A stretch of DNA of 64,000 nucleotides from Gari tellinella (lineage: Eukaryota > Mollusca > Bivalvia > Cardiida > Psammobiidae): contig OV277869.1 of assembly GCA_922989275.2 (NCBI GenBank), positions 1,240,001-1,304,000 of the forward strand. Direction: 5' to 3'. Every line of letters begins with the position of its first letter. Position 1 is the stretch's first letter. Shown here one piece after another: positions 54,909 to 64,000 of the stretch. Made by a program: the position numbers and the translations under genes. The notes beneath the pieces are model-generated. The model saw only the letters and a program-made list of their open reading frames with translations. It was not told the origin of the DNA and searched no databases.

Positions 54909-55075
54909 TCCAGAGCACCAGATAAGGGTAGTTTTTCAAAAACTAAAATCTTTATTTCAGAATTAAACCCTATGGTGTCACTACTCATTAGAATCGTCTC
55001 GAAGAGACGATTCTAATGAGTAGTAACACCATAGGATTTGGTGCTAAAAAGAGTGAGACAATGTTGGATAGCCCT
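54909..55075 (-). repeat. CAG...CTG MITE, 3'-shortened
   Basis: CCAGAGCACCAGATAAGGG leads to 'gtgagacaatgttggatagccctg', with the inner palindrome CGTCTCGAAGAGACG. Confidence 0.7.
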
Positions 55076-55094
55076 GCATATCCACGTGAAAATT

Positions 55095-55290
55095 GTATAT
55101 ACAATGCTCCCTCTCTACAACAACACCTTATGGAAGACAAAGATTGCGTGCATTGTTTGGAGGGAGTTGCTAAAGGGAGGGAAAATTAGGAAATGGCTTA
55201 CATAAAATTATGTTGCAAACAGCTTGAATCCAGATCAGACGCCGCATAACGCGGCATCTGATCTGGATTCAAGCTGGTTGTTATTCTTCA
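55095..55290. repeat. 'gagggag' element with P2-like hairpin
   Basis: 'gctccctctctacaacaac' is followed by the hairpin CAAACAGCTTGAATCCAGAT / complement at 55214-55281. Related to 41790-42148. Confidence 0.55.
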
Positions 55291-55504
55291 TTATATTCAT
55301 TTTGTCTAAATGTCCACTAATATGTAATGTTGAGAAAAACGGCAGACGTCAACGGTATATTTCGATAATAAAAGAGTGTGCTGTCGCCCCCAAAGTTGAA
55401 ATGCAAAGGTCTGCATCGAAACTCCGCCCTGACAGGTCAATAAAATTGGTCTATACCAGTGGTTTCTGGTTTTTTTTTTAAAGGAACTGGTGACAGGATA
55501 ATCT

Positions 55505-55632
55505 CTGGGGTCAAAATTCGCCCCGCCCTGGGGGTCACCTTTTACAAATCTTCTTTTCTGAAATCACGCGACCCATCCTAGTGTCACCATGGTCAGGTGA
55601 GCGATCAAGGGCCATTCTGGCCCTCTTGTTTA
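55505..55632 (-). repeat. Helitron-like 5' fragment
   Basis: The minus strand reads ACAAGAGGGCCAGAATGGCC and CGCTCACCTGACC, then about 80 bp of array sequence. Confidence 0.65.
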
Positions 55633-56177
55633 TTAAAGGAACTATGGAGCGCAATCGTTGCCAATAATCTAGACATGTAGATGCTAACATCTATTTTGTA
55701 GTTTGTATAAAATACAAACCCGACTGTACAAAATATAAATGTGACTTGTCCATAAGTTAGTCATGACCATACAATGCTATTTTTAGAATTGACTTTCTGC
55801 TTTGTTCAAAGCAAACACCCGCTTTACATTTCATGAAATTGACAAATTAATCCTACAGATCAGAATGAAATTCCTCAAACCGTCACAAGCAAAGAACTGC
55901 ATCCGAAAATCCAACTGAAATCATCTGTTTTCAATTAACTTGAACACAGATATAAACCGAAAGTTGCGGATTGACGACCGACATTGACATTTCTCCAGTG
56001 TACAGATGACTCTTGCAAGTCGAGAATTACATTTCTCCAAATGCAAAACTAGCGAATTTTGCGATGACCTTATAAGGAATTTTTACGGAATACTACGAAT
56101 ATTAATTTGGGCGGAGTAAACTAAATCGGATCTTACCGGAATCGTTCGCCGGGGGTTTACCTAGCCCTATGATTTTA

Positions 56178-56412
56178 CAGTGGAGAATACGTTATTCTTT
56201 CCCGTTTAAACGAACCGCAAAACACTAAAACATAGAAAAGTGCAACTTTTGGACAATTCTGATAATTCATGTTTATATTGGTGACAAACAGTTTGGAGCC
56301 TGATCAGACGCCGGGTTACCCAGCGTCTGATCTGGCTCCAAACTGTTTGCAATAGAAATAATAGTTTTAGCGTAAACGCGTTTATTGGGAAAGAATAACG
56401 TTTTCTCCACTG
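56178..56412. mobile_element. TA-flanked MITE inside C copy 2
   Basis: CAGTGGAGAATACGTTATTC pairs with TAACGTTTTCTCCACTG. It keeps the 'agaaataatagttttagcg' stretch lost from copy 1. Confidence 0.82.
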
Positions 56413-56443
56413 TATGTAGCCAGTTTGACAGACAGGTGCTTGC

Positions 56444-56692
56444 TTAACCCATTACCCCATAAATACACCTTTTTACGCCTTTCATTTATTCATCCACTAA
56501 AGAATTAATTCCAATTTTTACAGCCATGAATATGTATCATAAGAAATGTTTTCTATTTCCTAGCAGACTGTAGCTTAAAGCAGGCTGAAAGTAAAGCAGA
56601 ATGTGCCTTAAGGCACATTCTGCTTTACTTTCAACCTGCTTTAAGTGGTCACGTGTCTTCAATACTAGAAACAGGCTGTGGGGTAATAGGTT
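56444..56692 (-). mobile_element. H-family MITE inside C copy 2
   Basis: TTAACCCATTACCCCATAAA leads to GGGGTAATAGGTTAA, equivalent to 49843-50091. Confidence 0.85.
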
Positions 56693-57305
56693 AAGCAGAC
56701 TGAAGTAAAGCAGATAGTTCCTGAAAGAGCTTTTCTGCTTTACATGTGCCTGCTTTAAACATCCATCTGCCCAGATGCAGGGCAGGGGCCCGTTTCATAA
56801 ACATTCATGATTGTTGTCGTAAGTCAAAACTTTAAAATACATTTAATTTCTGATTTCTCTATTTAATCCTGTCTTGTGACATTTTCAAGACGATTCCAAA
56901 AAGATGTTACAAAACAGGATTATATTGAGAAAAAAGTTTTATAAAACGACTCAAGGTTTCCAATGACTCTTTATCAGGATAATATTTGTAGAAGTATGAA
57001 AAGGTACATGCATTAAATTTGTAATAGGAATAATTAAAAAAAACTTCCAACATGTGCATCTATGTGTGAAATGGTTAAAGTGGTTGCTTACAGCAAGATA
57101 AAAGTAAAGCAGAAATCTCCTGTGGCAGCTTTTGATTAACTGCTTTACTTTTATCCTGCTTTAAGGTGGGCTCAGCTTCTTTAACCATTTGAGCCCTATT
57201 GGTGCATCTATGGGTCCTTTGAAACAGTTTACCTGTGAAGACTTAGTAACATTAACCCTTTACCTGATAGCCTATTTCTAGTATTGAAAATAGGTGACTA
57301 CTTAA

Positions 57306-57830
57306 AGAGGCTCGCAACCGGATCAAGCATTAAAAATAGTAATTTGTAAATATAGGTCAAATGCTTATATAAATGGGTAAAATTTAGTTTAGGATAATAA
57401 ATTCTGTTAAAAAATGGATTTCCAAAAAAAAAAAGAAGAGGCTCTGGTGGGATTCGAACCCGTGACCATCCATGCGGAGACAAAAATGAAAAATGAAGCA
57501 TCGCCTCTACGCCCTCGGCTACGGACGCTCTCTATATATATAGTAGCGAATTAACGTACTTCAATGATAGCTATTAATAGAACATTATTCGGCTCGGGTT
57601 TATGTCTGACCCCGTGTAGAGAAGCAACAACAACAACTATACCGTTAGCTAACGCTATGGAAAAACGATGGAAAATATCTAAAAAAACTAAGATTCGGTG
57701 ACGATTCTTGAGACGTTTTTTGGACTGATCATATGTTTTTAATGTCAAAAGCCAAATAATGCCACAAATTTGCTTTTATTTGAGTATTTTATTTTATTTT
57801 GACAAGAACACCATCCGGTTGCGAGTCCCT
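57306..57830 (-). mobile_element. TTAA-flanked tRNA-bearing element (T, copy 3)
   Basis: AGAGGCTCGCAACCGGAT pairs with ATCCGGTTGCGAGTCCCT, with TTAA at 57302-57305 and 57831-57834. The tRNA-like segment is at 57442-57532 on the minus strand. It is carried along within C. Confidence 0.85.
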
Positions 57831-57911
57831 TTAAAGCAGGTTGAAAGTAAAGCAGAATTATAGTCACTCGGAACACCTCAGAGTTATTGGCATACGTTCT
57901 AGGAAATACCT

Positions 57912-58327
57912 TTCAACTTTCAACTTTTATTTACATATGCATAAGTCCCACGGATAGTGAGAAACATTAGCATTATAATTATAACTCAAAGTAACATTGA
58001 ACAACAAAAGTAAACAATATAAGGGAAAACGGCTACACATAGTTTTATACCAGGGCTCCAGATAAGAGGAAGTAAACTGAACAAATCCAACATTCATACA
58101 CATTTCAGCACCAAATCCCTTGATGTAACCACCCACCTGAATCGTCTCGGAGAGTCATTTCTAATGAGTAGTGACACCACATGGTTTAATGCAGAAATAA
58201 AGACTTTATTCGTTTTGAGTTACTCCCCCATTCAACCTGGAGCTCTGTTTATACATTCCATAATTATGACGTAAATGTTACGTAATTTGTATTTAAAAAA
58301 CGACGTCATAATCTAATCTAGAATTTA
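57912..58327. repeat. Segment present only in C copy 2
   Basis: It lies between 'ggaaatacc' and 'gaaacttcacg', which are adjacent in copy 1. It contains a CAG...CTG MITE (58051-58247; TTTATAC on both sides) and about 200 bp of other DNA, with short TACC homology at the junction. Confidence 0.7.
58051..58247 (+). mobile_element. CAG...CTG palindromic MITE
   Basis: CAGGGCTCCAGATAAGAGGA leads to CAACCTGGAGCTCTG. The flanks share TTTATAC (58044-58050 and 58248-58254). Confidence 0.78.
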
Positions 58328-58879
58328 CCGAAACTTCACGAAGGAAAATTGACGCGTCGAAGGAGGGGCTTATGTAGCTAAGACACGCCCTCGTGACTCA
58401 TTTGACAACTTTCTACATTGTCCGTTGTACATTGGCGAATATCCGAAGTTCATTGTATGGTGTCTGTTTGCAAAAGGTGAAACGTCTTTCGCAAAGCGTA
58501 CTTTCAATTCTTCCAGGCGGAAACTGTTTATTTCAAATGTTGGTTATAAATTATGTAGTTCTGTCTTAGAAAGTAACATTAAATCGTGGATTTTGGTTCC
58601 CTTGTTAACAGCTTTACATGAAAGAATTGCGAGTGTTTAAAGTATAAACTATAAATACCTTTTTATGGAATACAGTATACACATGTAAACAGACATTTAC
58701 ATGTTAAGTTTGCATGATTCTAAACGACATTTATACAAATACATATCGTTTTTGGCCAAACAATAATTGAAAACTGGGTGATTGCATGTCTGGACTTTTG
58801 GCAACGAATGCGCTCCATAAGGAACTGGTGACAGGACAATCTCTGAGGGAAATAATAACAACCATGATTCAGACAGATG

Positions 58880-59420
58880 CTTGACCCAGTACCCCATTAA
58901 TATGCCTTTTTGTGTCTTTAATTTATTCCTGCTCTGAAGAAATAGTTCCAAATTATACAGTCATGACTCTACGTACCATAAGATATGTTTTCTATAATCT
59001 AGCAGATGATAGCTTGAAACAGGTTGGAAGTAAAGCAGAATGTGCCTGCTTTACTTTCAACCTGCTTTAAGTACTCACCTGTCTTCAAAACTAGAAAAGG
59101 CTATGGGGCGATGGGTTAACCCAGTTACCCTCTCTCCTGAAGAAAATAGCTCCAATTTTTACAGTCATGAAAAGGTACCATAACAAATATGCTCTAAATC
59201 CTAGCAGATGATAGTTTGAAGAAGGCTGAAAGTAAAGCAAAATGCACCTTAAGGCTCATTCTGCTTTACTTTCAACCTGCTTTAAGTGATCATCTGTCTT
59301 CAAAATAAGAAACAGGCTATGGGTTAACGGGTTCAGGCACATTCTGCTTAACTTTCAACTTGCCATAAGTGGTCACCTGTCTTCAAAACTAGGAACATTA
59401 AGCTATGGGGTAATACGTTA
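58880..59420 (-). mobile_element. H-family MITE cluster
   Basis: Three partial to complete cores lie at 59005-59071, 59214-59285 and about 59336-59356 (arm only), with ends such as ACCCAGTACCCCATTAATAT and GGCTATGGGGCGATGGGTTAA. Confidence 0.7.
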
Positions 59421-59659
59421 AGACGAGACTGAAAACCAAATTTTGTCAATATATTATACCCTGCTGTCTTCAATACTGAAAACACAAGCTACATGTATGA
59501 GGGAATTAGGGATAAGAGCGTGGATTCCGTGCCGATTTTCGGCCTCCAAAATGCTTGAGGAGAGAAAAAAACTGGAGTACTTCGATAAAATCATTTATTA
59601 TTGAAAACAGCAAGGACTAAGATGTAGAACGCTGCACTTATTGAAACAAAGACACATTG

Positions 59660-59800
59660 TTATACCCATAGTTTAAACCCATAGCCTAGTTTTGAAGACA
59701 GGTGACCACTTAAAGAAGGTTGACTGTAAAAGGAGAATGTGCCTTAAGGTGTATTCTGGTTCCCTGTAGCCTGTCTTAAGCTACCATCTGTCTTTAGTAC
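59660..59800 (+). repeat. H-family MITE, degraded
   Basis: 'ttaaacccatagcctagttttgaag' and a weak hairpin ('aaagaaggttgactgtaaaag'). Confidence 0.55.
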
Positions 59801-59835
59801 AGAGAGCCAGCTTATGATTGAGTTTTAAGGGTTAA

Positions 59836-60066
59836 CCCTTTCTCTTTCAATGACGCCCAAAAGTGTGTTTTGCAAACAGTTTAGATCCTGATCAGACGCG
59901 GCGTAACGCAGTGTCTGATCAGGATCTAAACTGTTTGACACTTGTTTTGAAATTTCTTCAGTTATATTTTGTTAAATTTATCTATGAAACAATATTGCAG
60001 ACAACAATATTGAAGCAGATGACAATATGGTGATGAAGGGGTAAAACTGTCACGATCATGTAAGGG
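59836..60066 (+). mobile_element. P2 hairpin MITE with TTAA
   Basis: TTAA (59832-59835), CCCTTTCTCTTTCAATGACG, hairpin CAAACAGTTTAGATCCTGAT / complement, GATCATGTAAGGG, TTAA (60067-60070). Confidence 0.85.
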
Positions 60067-60090
60067 TTAATAGGACTTCTACACAGTGCT

Positions 60091-60331
60091 GACTGTTCAG
60101 TAATTTTAACCTCTTTATTACGACCACTAAAACGATGGCTAATTGACCGTAAAAAAGACAATTTTAGGGACAGCTTTAAGCAAAGGTGACAGTAGAACAG
60201 AAAGCTCCTTAAGGAGCTTTCTGTTTTACTGTCACCTTGCTTTAAGCAGCCACCTGCTTTAAACACTAGATAAGTAACATTATTTATTGTTTGGACGGTC
60301 GTAATAGAAAGCTTTTACTGTATTGTACGCA
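60091..60331. mobile_element. TA-type hairpin MITE
   Basis: CAGTAATTTTAACCTCTTTA pairs with TAGAAAGCTTTTACTG, then TA. Inner hairpin AGCAAAGGTGACAGTAGAAC / complement around CTCCTTAAGGAG, with 'tacgaccactaaaac' near the ends. Confidence 0.65.
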
Positions 60332-60529
60332 ATAAAGGATCTCTTTTATCAGCCGTTTTGTTTGCATAGCCAAGAGGATTTTGCAATATTAATTAGACTT
60401 AATCCCGAGCGACAGTTTACTTAAAAATCTTACATATTGACATTAAGGCAGATTGATGCTTCACTCAGGCCATAGGCTTTGAGATTTAGACAACAGCGTG
60501 GCAATTTGTTGTTCAAATCTGGAGATCGT
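60332..60529. other. Unassigned sequence
   Basis: No gene or repeat is recognised. Confidence 0.35.
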
Positions 60530-60731
60530 CAGGGCTCCAGATAAGGGGAGTTTTCAAAAACTAAATTTTTTATTTCTGCAATAAATCCTATGGTGTCACT
60601 ACTCATTAGAATTTTCTCTTTGAGACGATTCTAATGAGTAGTAACACCATAAGATTTGATGCTGAAATGAGTGAGAAAATTTTGGATTTGTTCTGAGTTT
60701 ACTCGATCCCTCTTATAGATGTGGAACCCTG
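60530..60731 (-). mobile_element. CAG...CTG palindromic MITE
   Basis: CAGGGCTCCAGATAAGGGGA leads to CTTATAGATGTGGAACCCTG, with the inner palindrome TTAGAATTTTC/GACGATTCTAA. No clear duplication. Confidence 0.75.
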
Positions 60732-60947
60732 CATTATTTTCCAAAATTGTCTCTTGTTTGTGTCCTCAAAACCCAGTCAAATCATTTCTATTGCAGGATT
60801 AAAATCCTGCATTAAGCATTCACATTGTGCTATTTCATAGAGTGGTAAATCTACCCCTTTTCCCTCATAAAACCACCTTTTGATGCCTTTACGTATGTGT
60901 TTCCTCATAGCACTGACTTGTAGCAATGACTTTTCATGGTTCTATAT

Positions 60948-61140
60948 CAGGGCTCCAGATAAGATGGAGTAAACTGAACAAATCCAACATTTTCTAACTT
61001 ATTTCAGCACCAAATCCTATGGTGTGACTACTCATTAGAATCGTCTCTTCGAGACGATTCTAATGAGTAGTCACACCATAGGGTTTATTGCAGAAATAGA
61101 GATTTTAGGTTTTGAAATACTCCTCTTATCTGGAGCCCTG
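60948..61140 (+). mobile_element. CAG...CTG palindromic MITE
   Basis: CAGGGCTCCAGATAAGATGG leads to CTTATCTGGAGCCCTG, with TATAT on both sides. The inner palindrome GTCTCTTCGAGAC is perfect. Confidence 0.82.
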
Positions 61141-61179
61141 TATATACCATGGCTTTTAGATTTTTCTGCATTATGATAG

Positions 61180-61512
61180 ATGGATACTTGAAGCAAGATG
61201 AAAGTAAAGCAGAAAGCTCTCATATGAGCTTTCTGCCTTACTTTGCAGCCTGCTTTATCCAATTACCTCATTGCCTGTTTCTAGTTTTGAAGACTTGTGA
61301 GATGACCACTTTCAAAGCAAGTTGAAAGTTAAGTAGAATGCACCTTAAGGCACATTCTGCTTTACTTTCAGTCTTCTTTAAGCTACCATCTAAAAGAATG
61401 TAGAAAAAAATTCATATAATTATATTTATGAATGTATAAAGTGGAATTATTTTGTTAAGTGAAGGAATAAATAAAAATCGTAAAAAGGCATTTTGTTGGG
61501 TAATGGGTTAAG
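61180..61512 (+). mobile_element. H-related hairpin plus H-family MITE
   Basis: A short hairpin (61192-61257, core AGCTCTCATATGAGCT) is followed by a full H copy ('ccaattacctcattgcctg' to GTTGGGTAATGGGTTAA, core 61314-61383). Confidence 0.7.
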
Positions 61513-61798
61513 AAATCGCCTGTTAACACACTGAAAAAGGGAACAGATTATTACATGGTTGACTGTATAGATTGGGGTCCGATACACTTGAGAATGAGGC
61601 ATGGACATGTTATTTGACGTGTATTTTATAGCCTGTTTGTTTTGTTAATGTTACTCATGCAGTCATGCACTGGGAGAACTTTGTACTTTAGTCATTGAAC
61701 AAGCAAAACACTACAGTAAGAACCGTGTGTTACAATTAATTAACAGCCTCTAAAACATGATTTAATAAATTGCCAATTAAAAACTAACAGGCAATCTT

Positions 61799-62051
61799 TT
61801 AACCCATTACCCCATAGCATGTTTCTAATATTGAATATAGGTGTCCTCTTAAAGCAGGTTGAGAGTAAAGCAGAATGTGCCTTAAGGCACATTTTGCTTT
61901 ACTTTCAGCCTGCTTTAAGCTATCATCTGCTAGAATATAGAACATATTTTGTATGATACATATTCATATCTGTATAAATTGGAACTATTTTCACAAGTGG
62001 AGGAATAAATTAAGAGGCGCCAAAAGACGTATTTATGGGGTAATGGGTTAA
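61799..62051 (+). mobile_element. H-family snapback MITE, full-length
   Basis: TTAACCCATTACCCCATAGC leads to TATTTATGGGGTAATGGGTTAA. The core is centred on GCCTTAAGGC. Confidence 0.87.
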
Positions 62052-62111
62052 CCCTCTACTCTATAGCCTGTTTCTAGTAAAAATATTTGTAGTAAAATTG
62101 AAGATAGATGA

Positions 62112-63303
62112 CCACTAAACCCTTTACCCCATAGATATGCCTTTTTAGCCCGCCTGTTCGTAGAACAGCAGAGCTAATGTCATACCCCCGGCGTGGGTGT
62201 GAGCGTGAGCGTGGCCAATGTTAAAGTTTTTTGGACGGGTTGTTTTAAAGCTTAATATTTGTGATAGGATTATGAAATTTTGTATGGAGGTTCATTTGGG
62301 GTTAAACATTGATGTTATGATGTTGGAATTTAAAAATAATTTTAATTTATGTCAATTTTCGACATGTTTTGGACTTAGGTTTTTCGACTTCAAATCACCA
62401 CGTTAAAGTTTTTTGGACGGGTTGTTTTAAAGCTTAATATTTGTGCTAGGGTTATGAAATTTTGTATGGAGGTTCATTTGGGGTCAAACATTGATGAACA
62501 TTATGATGTTGGAATTTGAAAATAATTTTAATTTATGTCAATTTTCGACATGTTTTGGACTTAGGTTTTTCGACTACAAACCACCAGGTTAAAGTTTTTT
62601 GGACGGGTTGTTTTAAAGTTTAATACTTGTGCTAGGGTGCTTAACTTTTGTATGGAGGTTCATTAGGGGTCAAACATTGATGTGATGAAGTTGAAAATTA
62701 AAATAATTTTAATTTTTGTAAATATTTGACACGCTTTGGACTTAGGTGTTTTCCTACTAAACACCAGGTTAAAGTTTTTTGGACGGGTTGCTTTATAGTT
62801 TAATACTTGTGCTAAGGTGCTGAAATTTTGTATGGAGGTTCATTAGGAGTCAAACATTGATGTTATGAAGATGAAAAAATAATTTTAATATTTGTCAATT
62901 TTTGACACGATTTGGACTTAGTTGTTTTGACTTCAAATCACTGGGTTAAAGGTTGCACGGGTTGTTTAAAGTTTAATGAAACTAGACTAAGACTCAACAT
63001 TAATTTAATAATAGTTCCAAACTGAAAATTGATTTTCTTTTGATACAAGATGTTTTTTAGACTTAAACTTTAAACAGGCGAGCATCAGGTGGCTTTGACA
63101 CCCATTTCTGGTTATGCCTTTGATTTATTCCTCCACCAAATTAAAAGGTTTCAATTTATACAGTCATGAATATGTACCTATAATAAGAAATATTTTTCAA
63201 ACTTGAAGCAGATGGTAGATTAAAGCAGGCTGGTCAACACATTCTACTTTACTTTCAATCTGCTTTATGGCGTCACCTATACAGGCTATGGAGTAAAGGG
63301 TTA
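62112..63303 (-). mobile_element. H-family MITE interrupted by a tandem-array element
   Basis: The left part is 'taaaccctttaccccatagatatgcctttt'; it resumes at about 63112 ('ttatgcctttgatttattcctcc') with the core 63220-63268, ending GGAGTAAAGGGTTAA. The insert is about 62152-63111. Confidence 0.7.
62152..63111 (+). repeat. Tandem array, about 4.5 units of about 180 bp
   Basis: The unit phrases 'gttaaagttttttggacggg', 'attttgtatggaggttcatt', 'gtcaaacattgatg' and 'ttttggacttag' recur near 62221, 62403, 62588, 62768 and 62944 (last partial). The flanks AGCCCGCCTGTTCGTAGAAC and AACAGGCGAGCATCAGG are weakly inverted. No coding is seen. Confidence 0.78.
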
Positions 63304-63401
63304 ATTAAGTTCACAGAGTTGTTTCAATCAACTTATATATATAGTAATGTTACTGTAACAGTCATGTACCATGAGAAATATTACCTATAATCAAGAGGAT
63401 A

Positions 63402-63781
63402 CAGCGGGGTTTTTTCACCCGATTGGGAACGGGTCCGGTACCCTTCAGATTGGGAATTTTTCTTGCTCAGATTGGGAATTTTTCTTGTCGCGTAGACTTC
63501 AAATTGGGAAAAAAACAAGTCGTGAAATGATGACAAAAAAGAAATGGAAAAGTTTATTTTATAATTTATGTATGCCTATATTGATCTAACTTATAAAGTA
63601 GCAATTATGCTGTTCATATCAACAGGCAATGCTAACACTAGTACCAGAAATTGTCTTTTTTCACTGAAAATACTATTTTTACCATATTGCCAGGTCCCTT
63701 CTTTGAATTGGGAACGGGTCCTGTTCCAATTGGGATGGGATCCTTTTCGGGGTACCGTCCAAAGAAGGAAAAAAAACGCTG
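63402..63781. mobile_element. Possible CAG...CTG element with 'attgggaacgggtcc' repeats
   Basis: CAGCGGGGTTTTTTC pairs with GGAAAAAAAACGCTG. 'ttgggaacgggtcc' occurs near both ends and 'agattgggaatttttcttg' is a short tandem. No duplication was found. Confidence 0.45.
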
Positions 63782-63905
63782 GCTTCAAGCCGGAAGAAAA
63801 AAGAAGAATGCACCCCAAGGTGCATTCTGCTTTATTTTCAACCTGCTTTAAATGGTTGTATGACTGTCTTCAAAACTAAAAACAGGCTATGGGGTAAAGG
63901 GTTAA
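63782..63905 (-). repeat. H-family MITE, right half
   Basis: The arm 'aagaatgcaccccaaggtgc', 'ctgctttattttcaacctgc' and the end GGCTATGGGGTAAAGGGTTAA. Confidence 0.7.
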
Positions 63906-64000
63906 GATGTACTTTCCTGTGTTTGTTTGACTTGTTTTAGTCATGGGTTACTGAACTTTGAGCACATTCATGATTGGTACTTTAGGCTTTGGAACAGCAT

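Larger units (their letters stand above)
55644..58818. mobile_element. Element C, copy 2 (3,175 bp)
   Basis: It has the same ends as copy 1 and a perfect 8-bp duplication AAGGAACT (55636-55643 and 58819-58826). Passengers are the same, in the same order: TA MITE 56178-56412, H MITE 56444-56692, T copy 3 57306-57830. It differs from copy 1 by a segment of about 415 bp (57912-58327) and short indels (for example 56354-56377 present here; about 55 bp near 56925 absent). The two copies are otherwise nearly identical to the eye. Confidence 0.85.

Noticed and set aside
49061..58818. Segmental duplication of 2.8-3.2 kb
   Set aside because: Homology stops exactly at the inverted ends and each copy has its own 8-bp duplication, so transposition explains it better.
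1..64000. A complete new multi-gene biological system
   Set aside because: Both strands were read for coherent gene sets. Only RPL27, a ceramide synthase start and isolated exons were found, and the rest is transposon-derived.

Overview
The window is eukaryotic and very rich in transposons. It holds short spliced exons with GT/AG borders, AT-rich introns and dense DNA-transposon debris, with no operons or long open frames. The repeats (elements ending in a hairpin plus GCTAA with internal tandem arrays, snapback MITEs flanked by TTAA, tRNA-derived sequences) look like a bivalve mollusc genome, probably heterodont. The species cannot be fixed from the sequence alone.

Two protein-coding genes are identified with confidence. 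(1) RPL27 (large-subunit ribosomal protein eL27) lies on the minus strand. Four coding exons at 30867-30787, 28015-27846, 22301-22191 and 20106-20058 join in frame to a complete 136-residue protein. Its introns span about 10.8 kb and are packed with transposons. (2) A ceramide synthase gene (CerS/LASS) lies on the plus strand. Its first two coding exons (34890-35074 and 37091-37220) give 105 N-terminal residues, and the homeobox-like and TLC parts are not found before the right edge. The two genes diverge. A pyrimidine tract and ETS-like motif near 34.77 kb may be a shared promoter (inference). An unidentified minus-strand exon lies at 42337-42174, a possible terminal exon at 32226-32356, and a possible untranslated or non-coding spliced transcript starts at an NRF-1-type site near 7.8 kb.

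Almost everything else is mobile DNA. (a) Helitron-like repeats (HLEs) begin ACAAGRGCC..., end in a hairpin plus GCTAA, and carry tandem arrays of 145-320 bp units (0.57-4.9, 6.4-7.3, 8.9-10.0, 14.4-19.3, 22.8-23.7 and 28.5-30.6 kb). (b) TTAA-flanked elements include a very abundant snapback MITE (called H here), two further hairpin MITE families (P1, P2), a 0.9 kb foldback element and a 0.53 kb element carrying a tRNA-like sequence (T). (c) Elements with CAG...CTG ends and target duplications of about 6 bp range from 0.2 kb to one of 4.96 kb. (d) There are TA-flanked elements, including a decayed mariner with intact ends. (e) Two copies of a 2.8-3.2 kb element (C) each have their own 8-bp duplication.

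Nesting is the main theme. At 14.4-19.3 kb up to four insertion events are stacked, ending with a foldback element inside the terminal hairpin of a Helitron-like element. At 47.75-52.71 kb a 4.96 kb element contains element C, which itself contains T, H and TA-type MITEs. No prokaryotic-type system, CRISPR array or virus was found. The most unusual items are the tRNA-bearing TTAA element and the repeated use of TTAA sites in and beside the H hairpin as landing sites.
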